Source of the DNA: Rhizobium metallidurans
GTDB taxonomy: Bacteria > Pseudomonadota > Alphaproteobacteria > Rhizobiales > Rhizobiaceae
Assembly: GCF_014196505.1 (NCBI RefSeq)
Contig: NZ_JACIDW010000006.1
Location: forward strand, 62,001-126,000
Length of the DNA: 64,000 bases
Direction of reading: 5' to 3'
The position numbers were made by a program, and so were the translations under genes. The first letter of the stretch is position 1; every line of letters begins with the position of its first letter. This document shows positions 44,175-53,472 of the stretch, piece by piece. The notes beneath the pieces were generated by a model. The model ran no database searches. It was not told where the DNA came from and saw only the letters and a program-made list of their open reading frames with translations.

Positions 44175-45911
44175 TTAGAACAACGCGTCCTCGAACAGGT
44201 CCTCGTCGCTGGACGCGGCACTTGCCGGCTCGGGTTCGGCAACGGCCGTCTCCTCGACCGCGGCGATGATGTCGCGGTGGACGTTTCGCTCCTGCACCAT
44301 CGTATAGAGCTTGAAGATCCTGCGATCGAGCGGCGCGATGGCCTCGGCGAGATCCGAGATATCGGCGATCTCGGCGCCGGCCGCGTCCTCCAGCGCGTCG
44401 GCGCAGCCCGCCAGTACGTCACCGAGGTCCTTCTGGAAATCGAGCGTGCCGATCAGGAGGTTGATCTTGCCGGCGACCTCGCGGCCGTGTTCGGAGAGGA
44501 TTTTCAGCTCCGCTTCCATCGTATCGGCGGCGGTGCGGATATCGGCGACGGCGGTGGTGAGGTTCTCGGCCAGGCCACCTGACGTCGTCTCGCTCGACGG
44601 CGCCACGCGACCGGCGGCTTCCTCCAGTGATGGAAGGCCGTTGACGATGGCGTCGGCGCTGTCATCCAGCTTGCCGGCGAAAATGCGCAGCTCCGCCGTG
44701 ACGACGTTGATCGACTTGCCGGCTTCGCCGAGCCGGCTGCAGCGCAGATTGGTGTTCAGCGCCATGTAGTGAATATCGGTCTTCACCGCCTTGATGTTGC
44801 CGATCGCCTCCAGAAGCTTGGCGGTGGTGTCGCGGGTCGACTGACTGACCTGGTCGGCCTTGAGGGTGACGGCGTCGACCTGCTTGACGATCTCGTGGGC
44901 GGCCGAGACGCTGGATTCCAGCGCGCGGATGAAGTTGCCCTGACCGCCGCCGCTCATCTGGTCGCGCAGCCGCATGATCTCCTGGGTGTCGTGGCCGAAG
45001 CTGGCGATCGTCTTGACGACGTTCTGGGAATCGCGGTGAAAATCGCGGCACATTTCGTTCATCTGCGCTGCCGTCAGGTGCTGAATGACGTTTTGCAGGC
45101 GCGCGCGGGCGTCGGCGTTCAGGCCGCGGCCTTCCTCGCCGTCCAGGAATTCGTCGAGCAGCGTGAAGGTGCTCTGCACATGCTCGATACGCTGGCGGGT
45201 GATGTCGCCGATCTGCAGCGCCGACAGGGTCGAGGCGACCTTGCTCTGCACGCCTCTGGCGACCGCGCCGACGTCACGGGCGATGGCGCTCAAGGTCTGG
45301 CGGTGTTCGGCGATCTTGCGGGCGTCGCCGTCAAGGGCGCTCGCCACGGCGGGAACGGTGTCGGCATAGCTTCTGGAGACATCGGCGCCGAAGGTCAGCG
45401 CCAGCTTGACTTCCTTTTCCAGTTCCGCGATCCGCTCGGCGAAGCGGTTGACCTCGTCGGTGCCGGAATAGATGCGCTCGAGGATCTCCTGGGCGAAGCC
45501 CGCGAACTCGGCAAGACCGGCACCGGTGATCTTCACGGTGACCGCGAAAGTGCGCAGGTAGCGCATGGTTTCCTGCATGTCGGAGACGTGCCGGCGCAGC
45601 GAATATCCGGTCTCGGCGAGCGACGAAAGCGCTTCGCGGCGGGACTTTTCCGCAGTCGGGAGATCGCTGAGGCTCTTGACCGTCGCGCGCAGTTCGGCGC
45701 CGGCGTCGCCATTCTCACCGGCGTCGAGCGCCTTGGTGATGTTGTCGAGCGAGCTCAACAATCGGTTGAGGACGTCCATGACGGAGAGCAACACGGTGCC
45801 GCCTTCGAGAAAGCGCTCCTCGACCTTGCTGCGCGCCGCTTCCAATGTTTGGCTGATGGCTGATCCCGATCCCTGGAATGCAGTCAGTGCCGATGTCGCC
45901 CCGTTCGTCAT
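44175..45911 (-). CDS. Soluble chemoreceptor-like protein with CheZ-like features
   Basis: A 578-residue, almost entirely helical protein without signal peptide, membrane helix or HAMP domain. Around residues 380-412 it has a divergent receptor hairpin tip (HYMALNTNLRCSRLGEAGKS, then INVVTAELRIFA) corresponding to the [15 protein letters not shown] tip of ordinary MCPs. Around 232-246 it reads LQIGDITRQRIEHVQ; its D236xxxQ240 spacing equals the catalytic Asp-Gln pair of CheZ (QDLTGQ). The C-terminus ends SSDEDLFEDALF, resembling the acidic, phenylalanine-ended CheY-binding tail of CheZ. It is divergent from the chemotaxis operon, which has no cheZ. A receptor, a CheY-P phosphatase or both is inferred. 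Confidence 0.8.
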   Translation of the reverse strand: MTNGATSALTAFQGSGSAISQTLEAARSKVEERFLEGGTVLLSVMDVLNRLLSSLDNITKALDAGENGDAGAELRATVKSLSDLPTAEKSRREALSSLAETGYSLRRHVSDMQETMRYLRTFAVTVKITGAGLAEFAGFAQEILERIYSGTDEVNRFAERIAELEKEVKLALTFGADVSRSYADTVPAVASALDGDARKIAEHRQTLSAIARDVGAVARGVQSKVASTLSALQIGDITRQRIEHVQSTFTLLDEFLDGEEGRGLNADARARLQNVIQHLTAAQMNEMCRDFHRDSQNVVKTIASFGHDTQEIMRLRDQMSGGGQGNFIRALESSVSAAHEIVKQVDAVTLKADQVSQSTRDTTAKLLEAIGNIKAVKTDIHYMALNTNLRCSRLGEAGKSINVVTAELRIFAGKLDDSADAIVNGLPSLEEAAGRVAPSSETTSGGLAENLTTAVADIRTAADTMEAELKILSEHGREVAGKINLLIGTLDFQKDLGDVLAGCADALEDAAGAEIADISDLAEAIAPLDRRIFKLYTMVQERNVHRDIIAAVEETAVAEPEPASAASSDEDLFEDALF

Positions 45912-46255
45912 TTTCTTGTCCTTTACTTAAAACCCTGGCAAGGTTCGGGACCATTTTTACGGGCATCGTGGAAATGACGGGTAAACAAACGAGACTCGTC
46001 AACGTTGTGCTTAACATAGCGTGAATTGCGCGGCTGATGTTTCCGGCGAAAGTTCCTATTTCATATAACATCATGATTTAATTTCTTTTTCCAAATATTA
46101 TGCCGTGCTAATTATTATTTCTCCCGGGTGATAATTCGGGGAGTCGAGACTCGCCTCAATTGTATTTCATTGCAACCTAACTTTACGCGTTGTTAAGCGT
46201 GTCGTGAGATTCCTCAGCGTGTTGAAAAAGTATTTCTCCGCCATAGGAGGCCGAA
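45912..46255. other. Divergent promoter region of the chemosensory cluster
   Basis: This 344-base gene-free stretch separates the divergent soluble receptor gene and the STAS gene. It is clearly more AT-rich than its surroundings (for example around 46065-46130, with runs such as ATAACATCATGATTTAATTT) and should hold both promoters. I see a one-mismatch CtrA-like box at 46182-46196 but no other recognised operator and no hairpin with a T run. Confidence 0.6.
46182..46196 (+). promoter_or_regulatory. Weak CtrA-like box upstream of the STAS-cheYAW operon
   Basis: TTTACGCGTTGTTAA fits TTAA-N7-TTAA with one mismatch (TTTA). It is 60 bases before the STAS start codon. A single one-mismatch site is weak evidence, but several flagellar and chemotaxis genes of alphaproteobacteria are under CtrA control. 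Confidence 0.25.
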
Positions 46256-46585
46256 GTGAGTGTGCGTGAACAGTATTCCGAGTCTATGTCCCTGCCTGAA
46301 TCCCTGAGTATCAGGAATATATCGGATATATTCTCAAGAATTGTGTCTTTATTTAAGAATAACAACTCCGTTGTTCTTGATATTCCCGAAAAAGCTGAAG
46401 CCGATTTGAGTTTTGTGCAGCTGATCGAAGCTGTTCGTCGGCATGCCGATAGCAACGACAAAGCGCTCGCACTCGCGGCTCCGGCCCGCGGCCAGGTCCT
46501 GAAAGTGCTGGAGCGTGCCGGCTTCGTGGAAGCCTTCAACGGCGAAGATACAAAATTCTGGTTGCATGAAGAGGTAAAGCCATGA
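46256..46585 (+). CDS. STAS-domain protein, first gene of the chemosensory operon
   Basis: A 109-residue single STAS domain (anti-anti-sigma fold). The core is VVLDIPEKAEADLSFVQLIE, then AVRRHADSNDKALALAAPARGQVLKVLERAGFVEAFNG. The serine phosphoacceptor region of SpoIIAA-type proteins reads DLSFVQL here, with a serine in the expected place. The GTG start 46256 has a perfect AGGAGG five bases upstream. Its stop overlaps the cheY start (ATGA). The first 55 codons are conspicuously AT-rich compared with all the genes around it. STAS proteins head some non-flagellar chemosensory operons; its binding partner is unknown. Confidence 0.85.
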   Translation: MSVREQYSESMSLPESLSIRNISDIFSRIVSLFKNNNSVVLDIPEKAEADLSFVQLIEAVRRHADSNDKALALAAPARGQVLKVLERAGFVEAFNGEDTKFWLHEEVKP

Positions 46586-46950
46586 GCGCCAATATTCTTA
46601 CCGTCGACGATTCCGCGAGCATCCGGCTGACGACCAAGGTCACGCTCACCAATGCCGGCTACACCGTCAGCGAGGCGGCCGATGGCGCGCAGGGTCTGGC
46701 GGCCGCGAAGGCCGGCAATTTCGACCTGATCATCACCGATCTCAACATGCCTGTCATGGACGGCCTGACGATGATCGAGGAGCTGCGCAAGCTGCCCGAG
46801 CATACCGGCGTGCCGATCATCTTCCTGACGACGGAATCCGACGCCGACCTCAAGGCCCGCGCCAAGGCGGCCGGCGCCACCGGCTGGCTGACCAAGCCGT
46901 TCGATCCCGAAAACCTCGTCAAGATCGCCAGGAAGGTGCTCGGCAGATGA
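46582..46950 (+). CDS. cheY: CheY-type single-domain response regulator
   Basis: The 122-residue receiver has the acidic pair D9-D10 (ILTVDDSASIRL), the phosphoacceptor D53 (IITDLNMPVMDG), the switch threonine in FLTTESD and the lysine in WLTKPFD. It lacks any output domain, so like flagellar CheY it works by binding a target. Within the cluster the obvious kinase is the downstream CheA, whose start overlaps this stop (ATGA). No fliM or motor gene is adjacent to show what it binds. The divergent CheZ-like protein could dephosphorylate it. Confidence 0.95.
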   Translation: MSANILTVDDSASIRLTTKVTLTNAGYTVSEAADGAQGLAAAKAGNFDLIITDLNMPVMDGLTMIEELRKLPEHTGVPIIFLTTESDADLKARAKAAGATGWLTKPFDPENLVKIARKVLGR

Positions 46951-49010
46951 GCGCTCTCGATCCTGTAGCGGTCTTTCGCACCGAGGCGGCCGAATGCCTC
47001 GAAGCCATCGAGGCGGGTCTTCTCGACCTGACGCACAAGCTCGACGACAAGGACGTCGTCGATGCCGTCTTCCGTGGCCTTCACACGCTGAAGGGCTCGG
47101 GCTCGATGTTCGGCTTCGATGCGCTGGCCGCCTTCACGCATCATTGCGAAACGGCGTTCGACCGGGTTCGCAAGGGCGAGGTGCCGGCGACGGCTGAACT
47201 CGTCGCCGCCGTGCTTGCCGCTCAGGATCACATGCGCGCGCTGGTCGATCGGCCGGACGCCGATCACGGCGATACGGGCCAACTGTTGCTTGCCCAGTTG
47301 CAGGCCGCGGTCGGCGAGACCTCGGGTGGCGCCGCGGTATCCGCCGTTCAGCCGGCTCCGGTGACCGTTCCCGCCGCCGCTGCCGCCAAGACCACCACAT
47401 GGCGCATCCGCTTCAGCCTTCCCTCGAATTCGATGGCGAACGGCACCAATCCGCTCGGCCTGCTCGACGAGTTGCGCGATCTCGGCGAATGCAGCGTCAA
47501 GGCCAACCTTTCCGCCATTCCGCCGCTCGAAGAGCTCGTTCCGACGGATCTCTACGTCACCTGGGACGTCACCCTGACCAGCACGCAGGACCGCTCGGCG
47601 ATCGACGACGTGTTCATCTTCGTCATGGACGACATGGAGCTCGAGGTCGAGGAAATCGCCGGTCCGGTGGCTCAGGAAGCCAAGGCTGAACCGGTCGCTC
47701 CGGTCGCCGAAGTGAAGGCCGAGCCTGTCGTCGCCGCGCCTGCTCCCGTCGCCGCGGCGCCGGAATTCAAGCCGGTCGACGCCGTGCCCGCGAAGCGCGA
47801 GAGTGCGGCCCAGGCCGACCAGCGGCAGGCGAAGGCGGCCGAAAACGTTCGCGTTCCGGCCGAGCGCCTCGACGAACTGATGGACCGCGTCGGCGAGCTC
47901 GTCATCGCCCAGTCGCGCCTCAGCCAGCTCGCCAGCGCCAGCGCCGATATCGCGCTGCGGTCGGTGTCGGAAGAAATCGAGCGCCTGTCGGGCGAACTGC
48001 GCGACACGATGATGGTGCTCCGCATGGTGCCGGTGGCGACGCTGTTTTCGCGCTTCCGCCGTCTCGTCCACGATCTCGCCCGCGAAACGGGCAAGGTGAT
48101 CGAGCTGGTGACCGAGGGTGAAAGCACCGAGGTCGACAAGACCGTGATCGAGCGTCTCGCCGATCCGCTGGTGCATCTGGTGCGCAATTCGATCGACCAC
48201 GGGCTGGAAACGCCGGCCGAGCGTCTGGCGGCGGGCAAGAGCGAAGCCGGCACGGTGACGCTGTCGGCGCGGCAGGCGGGCGGCGAGGTGATCATCTCGA
48301 TCAAGGACGACGGCCGCGGCATCAACCGCGAGCGGGTGCGCGCCAAGGCGGAATCCTCCGGCCTCATCGCGCCGGGCCAGCCGCTGACCGATTCCGAACT
48401 GCTGCAGCTGATCTTCGCGCCGGGCTTTTCGACGGCCGCCGCCATCACCAATCTCTCCGGCCGTGGCGTCGGCATGGATGTGGTCAAGAAGACGGTCGAG
48501 GCGCTGCGTGGCGCGATCGACATCACCAGCCTCAATGGCCAGGGCTCGGAAGTGTCGCTGCGCATTCCGCTGACGCTTGCCATCATCGACGGCCTGCTCG
48601 TGCGGGTCGGAAACGGCAGCTACGTCATTCCGCTCTCGGCCGTCGAGGAATGCCTCGAACTGTCGCTGGAAGAGGACCTGCGTTCGCGCGGCCGCAGCTT
48701 CATCTCGCTGCGTGACAGCCTCGTGCCGTTCCTGAGACTGCGCGATCTCTTCCGCACCGGCACCAAGCCCGATGTGCACCAGAAGGTCGTGGTCATCTCC
48801 ACCGGCACGGAGCGTGTCGGCCTGGTGGTCGACCAGATCATCGGAGACCACCAGACGGTCATCAAGTCGATGTCGAAGCTGCACAACGACGTGTCCACCT
48901 TCTCGGGCGCCACCATCCTCGGCGACGGCAGCGTCGCCCTCATTCTCGACGTCGGCCATCTCGTGGCCGCCGGTCAGCAACAGGAAACACAGATGCGGGT
49001 GGCAGGATGA
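46947..49010 (+). CDS. cheA: Chemotaxis histidine kinase CheA
   Basis: The 687-residue kinase has all main domains. P1 (about 1-110) carries H46 in LHTLKGSGSMFGFDALAAF. A region at about 150-240 (TTWRIRFSLPSNSMANGTNP, then LLDELRDLGECSVKANLSAI) is a P2-like response-regulator-docking domain of a type unlike enteric P2. An Ala/Pro/Val linker follows. P3 dimerisation is RVPAERLDELMDRVGELVIA, P4 has NSIDHGLETPAERLAAGKSE, IKDDGRGINRERV and the GRGVGMDVVKK G-box, and P5 is CheW-like (IDGLLVRVGNGSYVIPL). It overlaps cheY and cheW by four bases each, so the complex is made in step. Confidence 0.96.
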   Translation: MSALDPVAVFRTEAAECLEAIEAGLLDLTHKLDDKDVVDAVFRGLHTLKGSGSMFGFDALAAFTHHCETAFDRVRKGEVPATAELVAAVLAAQDHMRALVDRPDADHGDTGQLLLAQLQAAVGETSGGAAVSAVQPAPVTVPAAAAAKTTTWRIRFSLPSNSMANGTNPLGLLDELRDLGECSVKANLSAIPPLEELVPTDLYVTWDVTLTSTQDRSAIDDVFIFVMDDMELEVEEIAGPVAQEAKAEPVAPVAEVKAEPVVAAPAPVAAAPEFKPVDAVPAKRESAAQADQRQAKAAENVRVPAERLDELMDRVGELVIAQSRLSQLASASADIALRSVSEEIERLSGELRDTMMVLRMVPVATLFSRFRRLVHDLARETGKVIELVTEGESTEVDKTVIERLADPLVHLVRNSIDHGLETPAERLAAGKSEAGTVTLSARQAGGEVIISIKDDGRGINRERVRAKAESSGLIAPGQPLTDSELLQLIFAPGFSTAAAITNLSGRGVGMDVVKKTVEALRGAIDITSLNGQGSEVSLRIPLTLAIIDGLLVRVGNGSYVIPLSAVEECLELSLEEDLRSRGRSFISLRDSLVPFLRLRDLFRTGTKPDVHQKVVVISTGTERVGLVVDQIIGDHQTVIKSMSKLHNDVSTFSGATILGDGSVALILDVGHLVAAGQQQETQMRVAG

Positions 49011-49507
49011 GCGCGGCAGCCGAGAAGATAGACCATCATTGGAACTATGCCGACGAGGTCGAGGTCCTGACCTTCGACATGAACGGCGAGACCTTCGCGC
49101 TGGAGGCGGTGATCGTCCAGGAAATCCTGGACCTCTTGCCGGAGACGGCGGTACCGGGGGCGCAGCCCTTCGTCGCCAGCGTCATCAATTTCCGCGGCAA
49201 GGTCATTCCGCTGGCCGACCTTCGCCTGGCCTTCGGCATGGACGGCACGGAAGCGACGATTGACAGCCGCATCATCGTCATCGAGATCGATCTCGATGGT
49301 GAGGCGACGCTGGTCGGCCTGCGCACCGACAAGGTCAACGAGGTGACGACGCTGGCGCGGGCAGCCAGCGAACCGCCACCGAGCGTCGGCATGCGCTGGC
49401 GCGCCGACTACATCGACTGCCTGGTGAAGCGCGGGGGCGAGTTCATCATCCTGCCAAATCTGCAGGCACTGTTTTCTTCACGACACGAAACACCGACCGC
49501 CGTTTAG
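49007..49507 (+). CDS. cheW: CheW coupling protein, first copy
   Basis: A 166-residue single CheW domain that links CheA to receptors. The N-terminus EVEVLTFDMNGETFALEAVI and the central INFRGKVIPLADLRLAFGMD are diagnostic. The VGLRTDKVNEVTTL and RWRADYIDCLVKRGGEFIIL segments complete the two SH3-like subdomains. It starts in overlap with cheA and ends 30 bases before the first MCP gene. A second CheW is encoded at 53473; the two differ clearly, so they may serve different receptors. Confidence 0.95.
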   Translation: MSAAAEKIDHHWNYADEVEVLTFDMNGETFALEAVIVQEILDLLPETAVPGAQPFVASVINFRGKVIPLADLRLAFGMDGTEATIDSRIIVIEIDLDGEATLVGLRTDKVNEVTTLARAASEPPPSVGMRWRADYIDCLVKRGGEFIILPNLQALFSSRHETPTAV

Positions 49508-49537
49508 GCAGCGTCATCGAGGGTAAGGGGTTACAAG

Positions 49538-51229
49538 ATGCGATTGACGATCAAGACGAAACTGGTGTCGGCGTTTGCCTTCATCATCCTCATGCTGCTG
49601 GGCACATCGACCTATTCGATCATCAGCCTCAGCGGCCTGAACAACACCATCTCCGCCGTGTTGACCGGTCCGGCGGCGCGTCTGGAACTGGCGCAGAGCA
49701 TCAATATCGGCCAGCTGGAAGCCATCCGTCAGCAGAAGAACCTGCTGATGGCGACGAATGCCGCCGAAGTGGACGGCTCCATCGCCAAGGGTGATGTCGG
49801 ACGCAAGGAATTCGCGCAGTCGCTGGCATCCGTGCTGCAGATCGCCACGGAACAGGGCCGTCCGCGCTGGGAACAGGTCTCCGAGCTCTCGAAGGCGTTC
49901 TTCCAGGCCGACGACCAGATCCGCACATTCGTGAAGGCGGGCAATACGGAAGCAGCCAACAACATCTCCGTGACCACGGCGCGTACCGCCGCCAACGAGA
50001 TCGATGCCGCGCTCGCTGAAATCCTCAAGCTCGAAAAGCAGCGCATGAGCACCGCCGACGACGAAGCCGAGGCGAGCTATGTCGCAACGCGCACGACGAT
50101 GATCGTCGCGGTCGCCGCAGCGCTTGTTTTCGCCGCCATCACCGCCTTCTGGATCGCCAGCACCATCTCCAAGGGCCTGAGCCGCGCCAACATGGTGGTG
50201 CGCGAAGTCGCCGAAGGAGATCTCACGAAGATGGCCGAGATCACCAATCGTGACGAGATCGGCGAAATGCTCGGGAACGTCAACCTGATGATCGAGCGCC
50301 TGCGTGGTGTCGTCGGCGATGCGCTTTCGGCCTCCGAGAACGTGTCCGCCGGCAGCCAGGAGCTGTCCGCCAGCTCCGAGCAGGTGTCGCAGGGTGCGAG
50401 CGAACAAGCGGCATCGGCCGAGGAAGCCTCGGCTTCGATGGAGGAGATGGCCGCCAACATCAAGCAGAACGCCGACAACGCGGCGCAGACCGAGAAGATC
50501 GCGCGTCAGTCCGCCAAGGACGCGGAAGAAAGCGGCGCCGCCGTCAGCCGTGCGGTTGAGGCCATGCGCACCATCGCCGACAAGATCGTCATCGTGCAGG
50601 AGATCGCTCGCCAGACGGACCTTCTCGCTCTCAACGCCGCCGTCGAGGCCGCGCGTGCCGGCGAGCATGGCAAGGGCTTCGCGGTCGTTGCTTCGGAAGT
50701 CCGCAAGCTCGCCGAACGCAGCCAGTCGGCAGCCGCCGAGATCAGCGCCATGTCGGGCGATACCGTCAAGGCCGCCAGCAATGCCGGCGACATGCTTGGC
50801 CGCCTGGTTCCCGATATCCGCAAGACCGCCGAGTTGGTCTCCGAGATCAGCGCCGCCTGCCGCGAGCAGGATATCGGCGCCGCCCAGATCAACGAGGCGA
50901 TCCAGCAGCTCGACAAGGTGACGCAGCAGAACGCCGGCGCCTCCGAGCAGATGTCGGCGACATCGGAAGAGCTCGCGGCGCAGGCCGAGGAGCTGCAGGC
51001 CTCGATCGCCTTCTTCAAGGTCGATACCACCGGCAGCAAGGCCGGCTTCAAGAAGCCCGCGACCAAGCCGGCCGCCAAGGCTCCGGCCGCACGGCCCGCC
51101 GTCGTCAGCAACAAGAATGTCGCCACCCGCTCCGTCGCCGCCCAGCAGGCGCGCGCCAAGGGCTTTGCCCTCGACATGTCGATGGGCGGCCCGGATGCCA
51201 GCGACGACGATTTCCGCGAAAGCGCGTGA
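49538..51229 (+). CDS. Methyl-accepting chemotaxis protein, first copy
   Basis: A 563-residue transmembrane chemoreceptor. TM1 is at about residues 8-30 ([20 protein letters not shown]). A periplasmic four-helix sensor of about 155 residues follows ([20 protein letters not shown]). TM2 is near 190-212 ([20 protein letters not shown]) and a HAMP segment follows. The signalling domain includes the conserved tip [20 protein letters not shown] and [16 protein letters not shown]. After it comes an Ala/Lys-rich tail ending [19 protein letters not shown] and DDDFRESA. The tail has no xWxxF pentapeptide for CheR. The signalling region is nearly identical to that of the MCP at 51651. Confidence 0.94.
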   Translation: MRLTIKTKLVSAFAFIILMLLGTSTYSIISLSGLNNTISAVLTGPAARLELAQSINIGQLEAIRQQKNLLMATNAAEVDGSIAKGDVGRKEFAQSLASVLQIATEQGRPRWEQVSELSKAFFQADDQIRTFVKAGNTEAANNISVTTARTAANEIDAALAEILKLEKQRMSTADDEAEASYVATRTTMIVAVAAALVFAAITAFWIASTISKGLSRANMVVREVAEGDLTKMAEITNRDEIGEMLGNVNLMIERLRGVVGDALSASENVSAGSQELSASSEQVSQGASEQAASAEEASASMEEMAANIKQNADNAAQTEKIARQSAKDAEESGAAVSRAVEAMRTIADKIVIVQEIARQTDLLALNAAVEAARAGEHGKGFAVVASEVRKLAERSQSAAAEISAMSGDTVKAASNAGDMLGRLVPDIRKTAELVSEISAACREQDIGAAQINEAIQQLDKVTQQNAGASEQMSATSEELAAQAEELQASIAFFKVDTTGSKAGFKKPATKPAAKAPAARPAVVSNKNVATRSVAAQQARAKGFALDMSMGGPDASDDDFRESA

Positions 51230-51329
51230 TCGATGACCATGTCGTGGCCGGTTGGCCGGCCACGACAGTCGCATGCCAACGAATGGATCGTTGGAGGCGC
51301 GGCGCGCGACAGCAGCCGGCCATGAGCGG

Positions 51330-51467
51330 ATGAAAGCTCCCACTTTTAAGAAGAATTTCAGTGTCCGCTCGGTTTCGGCCCAGCAGGCACGCGCCAAGGG
51401 TTTCGCTCTCGACCTGTCGATGGGTGGCCCGGACGCCGGTGACGACGATTTCCTCGAAAGCGCCTGA
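51330..51467 (+). pseudogene. Orphan MCP C-terminal tail (45 codons)
   Basis: An ATG-started frame encodes a short N-terminus (MKAPTFKKNFSVRS) and then [20 protein letters not shown] followed by DAGDDDFLESA. The last 30 residues match the extreme C-terminus of both flanking MCPs. No sensor or signalling domain precedes it. Most likely it is what remains of a third tandem receptor removed by deletion. A translated 45-residue tail peptide cannot be excluded because the frame is intact, but its ribosome-binding site (GAGCGG) is poor. Confidence 0.7.
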
Positions 51468-51650
51468 TTTACGTTTCGTCGCCTCGGGCGTTCAGCCCGG
51501 AGCGACAACCCGACGTGTGTATACGTCGGTTGAAATATCCGGATTCCGGAGATCGCAGAAGGGTGGATGTACAGTCTTCCTGCGCCTGTCGTGCCACCAT
51601 TTCCCCTAATGGCGGCGTCTTTAATACTGCGATTTCAAGGATATGAAGAA

Positions 51651-53471
51651 ATGCGGTTCACCATCAAATCGAAACTGGCCATTGCCTTTGGCCTGATGAT
51701 CGTCCTGCTTCTGGCTACGGCCGGCTACGGTATCTACAGCCTCTCCAACCTCAATACCGCGATCAGCGATGTCATCGCCGGACCGGCCAAGCGTCTCGAG
51801 CAGGCACAGAATCTCGGCAACTTCCAGCTTCGCATCGTTCGCGCGCAGATGAACATGGCGACAGCGACGACGCCCGAGGACGTCGCCAAGTACATCGACG
51901 CCAGCGACAGCAACCGCAAGCAGTTCTCCGAGACCCGCCAGTGGCTGTTTGACAATATCACCACCGAGGCCGGCAAGAAATCCTGGCAGGACGTGGGTGA
52001 CCTGGAGAAGAAGCTCTACACGCTCGACGACCGCGTCCGCCAGCTTGCCCGCGACGGCAACGGCAGCGAGGCCGTTCGTCTGGCGACCGGCGAGGGCCGT
52101 GCGATCGTCGACGACATCGAAGCGCAGGTACAGGTTCGCATCGATGCAAGCCGCGCCGCGATGCAGCAGGCCGACGAGGATACCAACACGCAGTACGCGA
52201 CAACCCGCAACTTCATCTTCGCCGTTGCCGCCATCGCCCTGCTGATCGCCGTTGCGGCGGCTCTGTGGATCGCTCTGGGGATCAGCGCCGGTCTCAACAA
52301 GGCGAAGGCCGCCGTCAACGCGGTCGCCATCGGCGATCTCGACCAGGACGTCCTCGTCAAGACCAATGACGAAATCAAGGATCTGGTCGATACGCTGAAC
52401 GTCATGACCGCGAACCTGCGCAACACGGCGAACATCGCCACGCAGATTTCGAACGGCGACCTGACCGTCGCGCCGAAGCCGCTGTCGGACAAGGACACGC
52501 TCGGCATGGCGCTGGAGCAGATGGTCGAACGTCTGCGCGGCGTCGTCGCCGACGCGATCGCGGCGGCCGAGAACGTCTCGGCTGGCAGCCAGGAGCTGTC
52601 GGCGAGCTCCGAGCAGGTCTCGCAGGGCGCCACCGAACAGGCGGCATCGGCCGAAGAGGCCTCTGCCTCGATGGAAGAGATGGCCGCCAATATCAAGCAG
52701 AACGCCGACAACGCGGCGCAGACCGAGAAGATCGCTCGCCAGTCCGCGAAGGACGCGGAAGCCAGCGGCGATGCCGTGACCCGCGCCGTCGACGCCATGC
52801 GCACGATCGCCGAGAAGATCAGCATCGTTCAGGAAATCGCCCGCCAGACCGACCTTCTCGCCCTCAACGCCGCCGTCGAGGCAGCGCGTGCCGGCGAGCA
52901 TGGCAAGGGCTTCGCGGTCGTGGCTTCGGAAGTCCGCAAGCTGGCCGAACGTAGCCAGTCGGCAGCGGCCGAGATCAGCGCCATGTCGGGCGATACCGTC
53001 AAGGCCGCCAGCGAAGCCGGCGACATGCTCGGCCGCCTGGTTCCCGATATCCGCAAGACCGCCGAACTGGTCTCCGAAATCAGCGCCGCATGCCGCGAGC
53101 AGGACATCGGCGCCTCGCAGATCAACGAAGCGATCCAGCAGCTCGACAAGGTGACGCAGCAGAACGCCGGCGCATCGGAAGAGATGTCGGCGACATCCGA
53201 AGAACTGGCGAGCCAGGCGGAAGAACTGCAGACCTCGATCGCCTTCTTCAAGGTCGACATGGCCGGCAGCCGCGATAGCCGCAAGCCCGCCGCGCGCATC
53301 AGCGTTCGCAGCCCGGCACCCGTTGCCGCACGCAAGCCCGCATCCAAGCCGGCATCCAAGCCGGCTGGCAATTCGGTCTCGGCGCAGCAGGCGCGCGCCA
53401 AGGGCTTCGCACTCGACATGGCCATGGGCGGACCCGATGACGGCGACGCCGATTTCAAGGAAAGCGCATAA
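51651..53471 (+). CDS. Methyl-accepting chemotaxis protein, second copy
   Basis: A 606-residue transmembrane chemoreceptor. The start ATG 51651 is preceded by AAGGA; the open frame to 51567 adds an uncharged stretch not typical of MCPs. TM1 lies at about 9-31 ([20 protein letters not shown]), with a periplasmic helical sensor ([20 protein letters not shown]). TM2 is near 192-214 ([20 protein letters not shown]), then HAMP ([20 protein letters not shown]). The signalling domain and tip are as in the first copy. The tail has repeated Ala-Ser-Lys-Pro segments and ends [20 protein letters not shown], then GDADFKESA. The sensor differs clearly from the first copy, so the ligand may differ. No canonical CheR pentapeptide is present. 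Confidence 0.94.
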   Translation: MRFTIKSKLAIAFGLMIVLLLATAGYGIYSLSNLNTAISDVIAGPAKRLEQAQNLGNFQLRIVRAQMNMATATTPEDVAKYIDASDSNRKQFSETRQWLFDNITTEAGKKSWQDVGDLEKKLYTLDDRVRQLARDGNGSEAVRLATGEGRAIVDDIEAQVQVRIDASRAAMQQADEDTNTQYATTRNFIFAVAAIALLIAVAAALWIALGISAGLNKAKAAVNAVAIGDLDQDVLVKTNDEIKDLVDTLNVMTANLRNTANIATQISNGDLTVAPKPLSDKDTLGMALEQMVERLRGVVADAIAAAENVSAGSQELSASSEQVSQGATEQAASAEEASASMEEMAANIKQNADNAAQTEKIARQSAKDAEASGDAVTRAVDAMRTIAEKISIVQEIARQTDLLALNAAVEAARAGEHGKGFAVVASEVRKLAERSQSAAAEISAMSGDTVKAASEAGDMLGRLVPDIRKTAELVSEISAACREQDIGASQINEAIQQLDKVTQQNAGASEEMSATSEELASQAEELQTSIAFFKVDMAGSRDSRKPAARISVRSPAPVAARKPASKPASKPAGNSVSAQQARAKGFALDMAMGGPDDGDADFKESA

Positions 53472-53472
53472 T

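Noticed and set aside
46659..48980. A 773-codon minus-strand frame opposite cheY and cheA
   Set aside because: Composition is typical of antisense frames at high GC, and the plus strand has full CheY and CheA signatures.
49538..53471. CheR-docking pentapeptide (NWETF type) on the receptors
   Set aside because: The C-termini end in DDDFRESA and DADFKESA; there is no tryptophan at the needed position.
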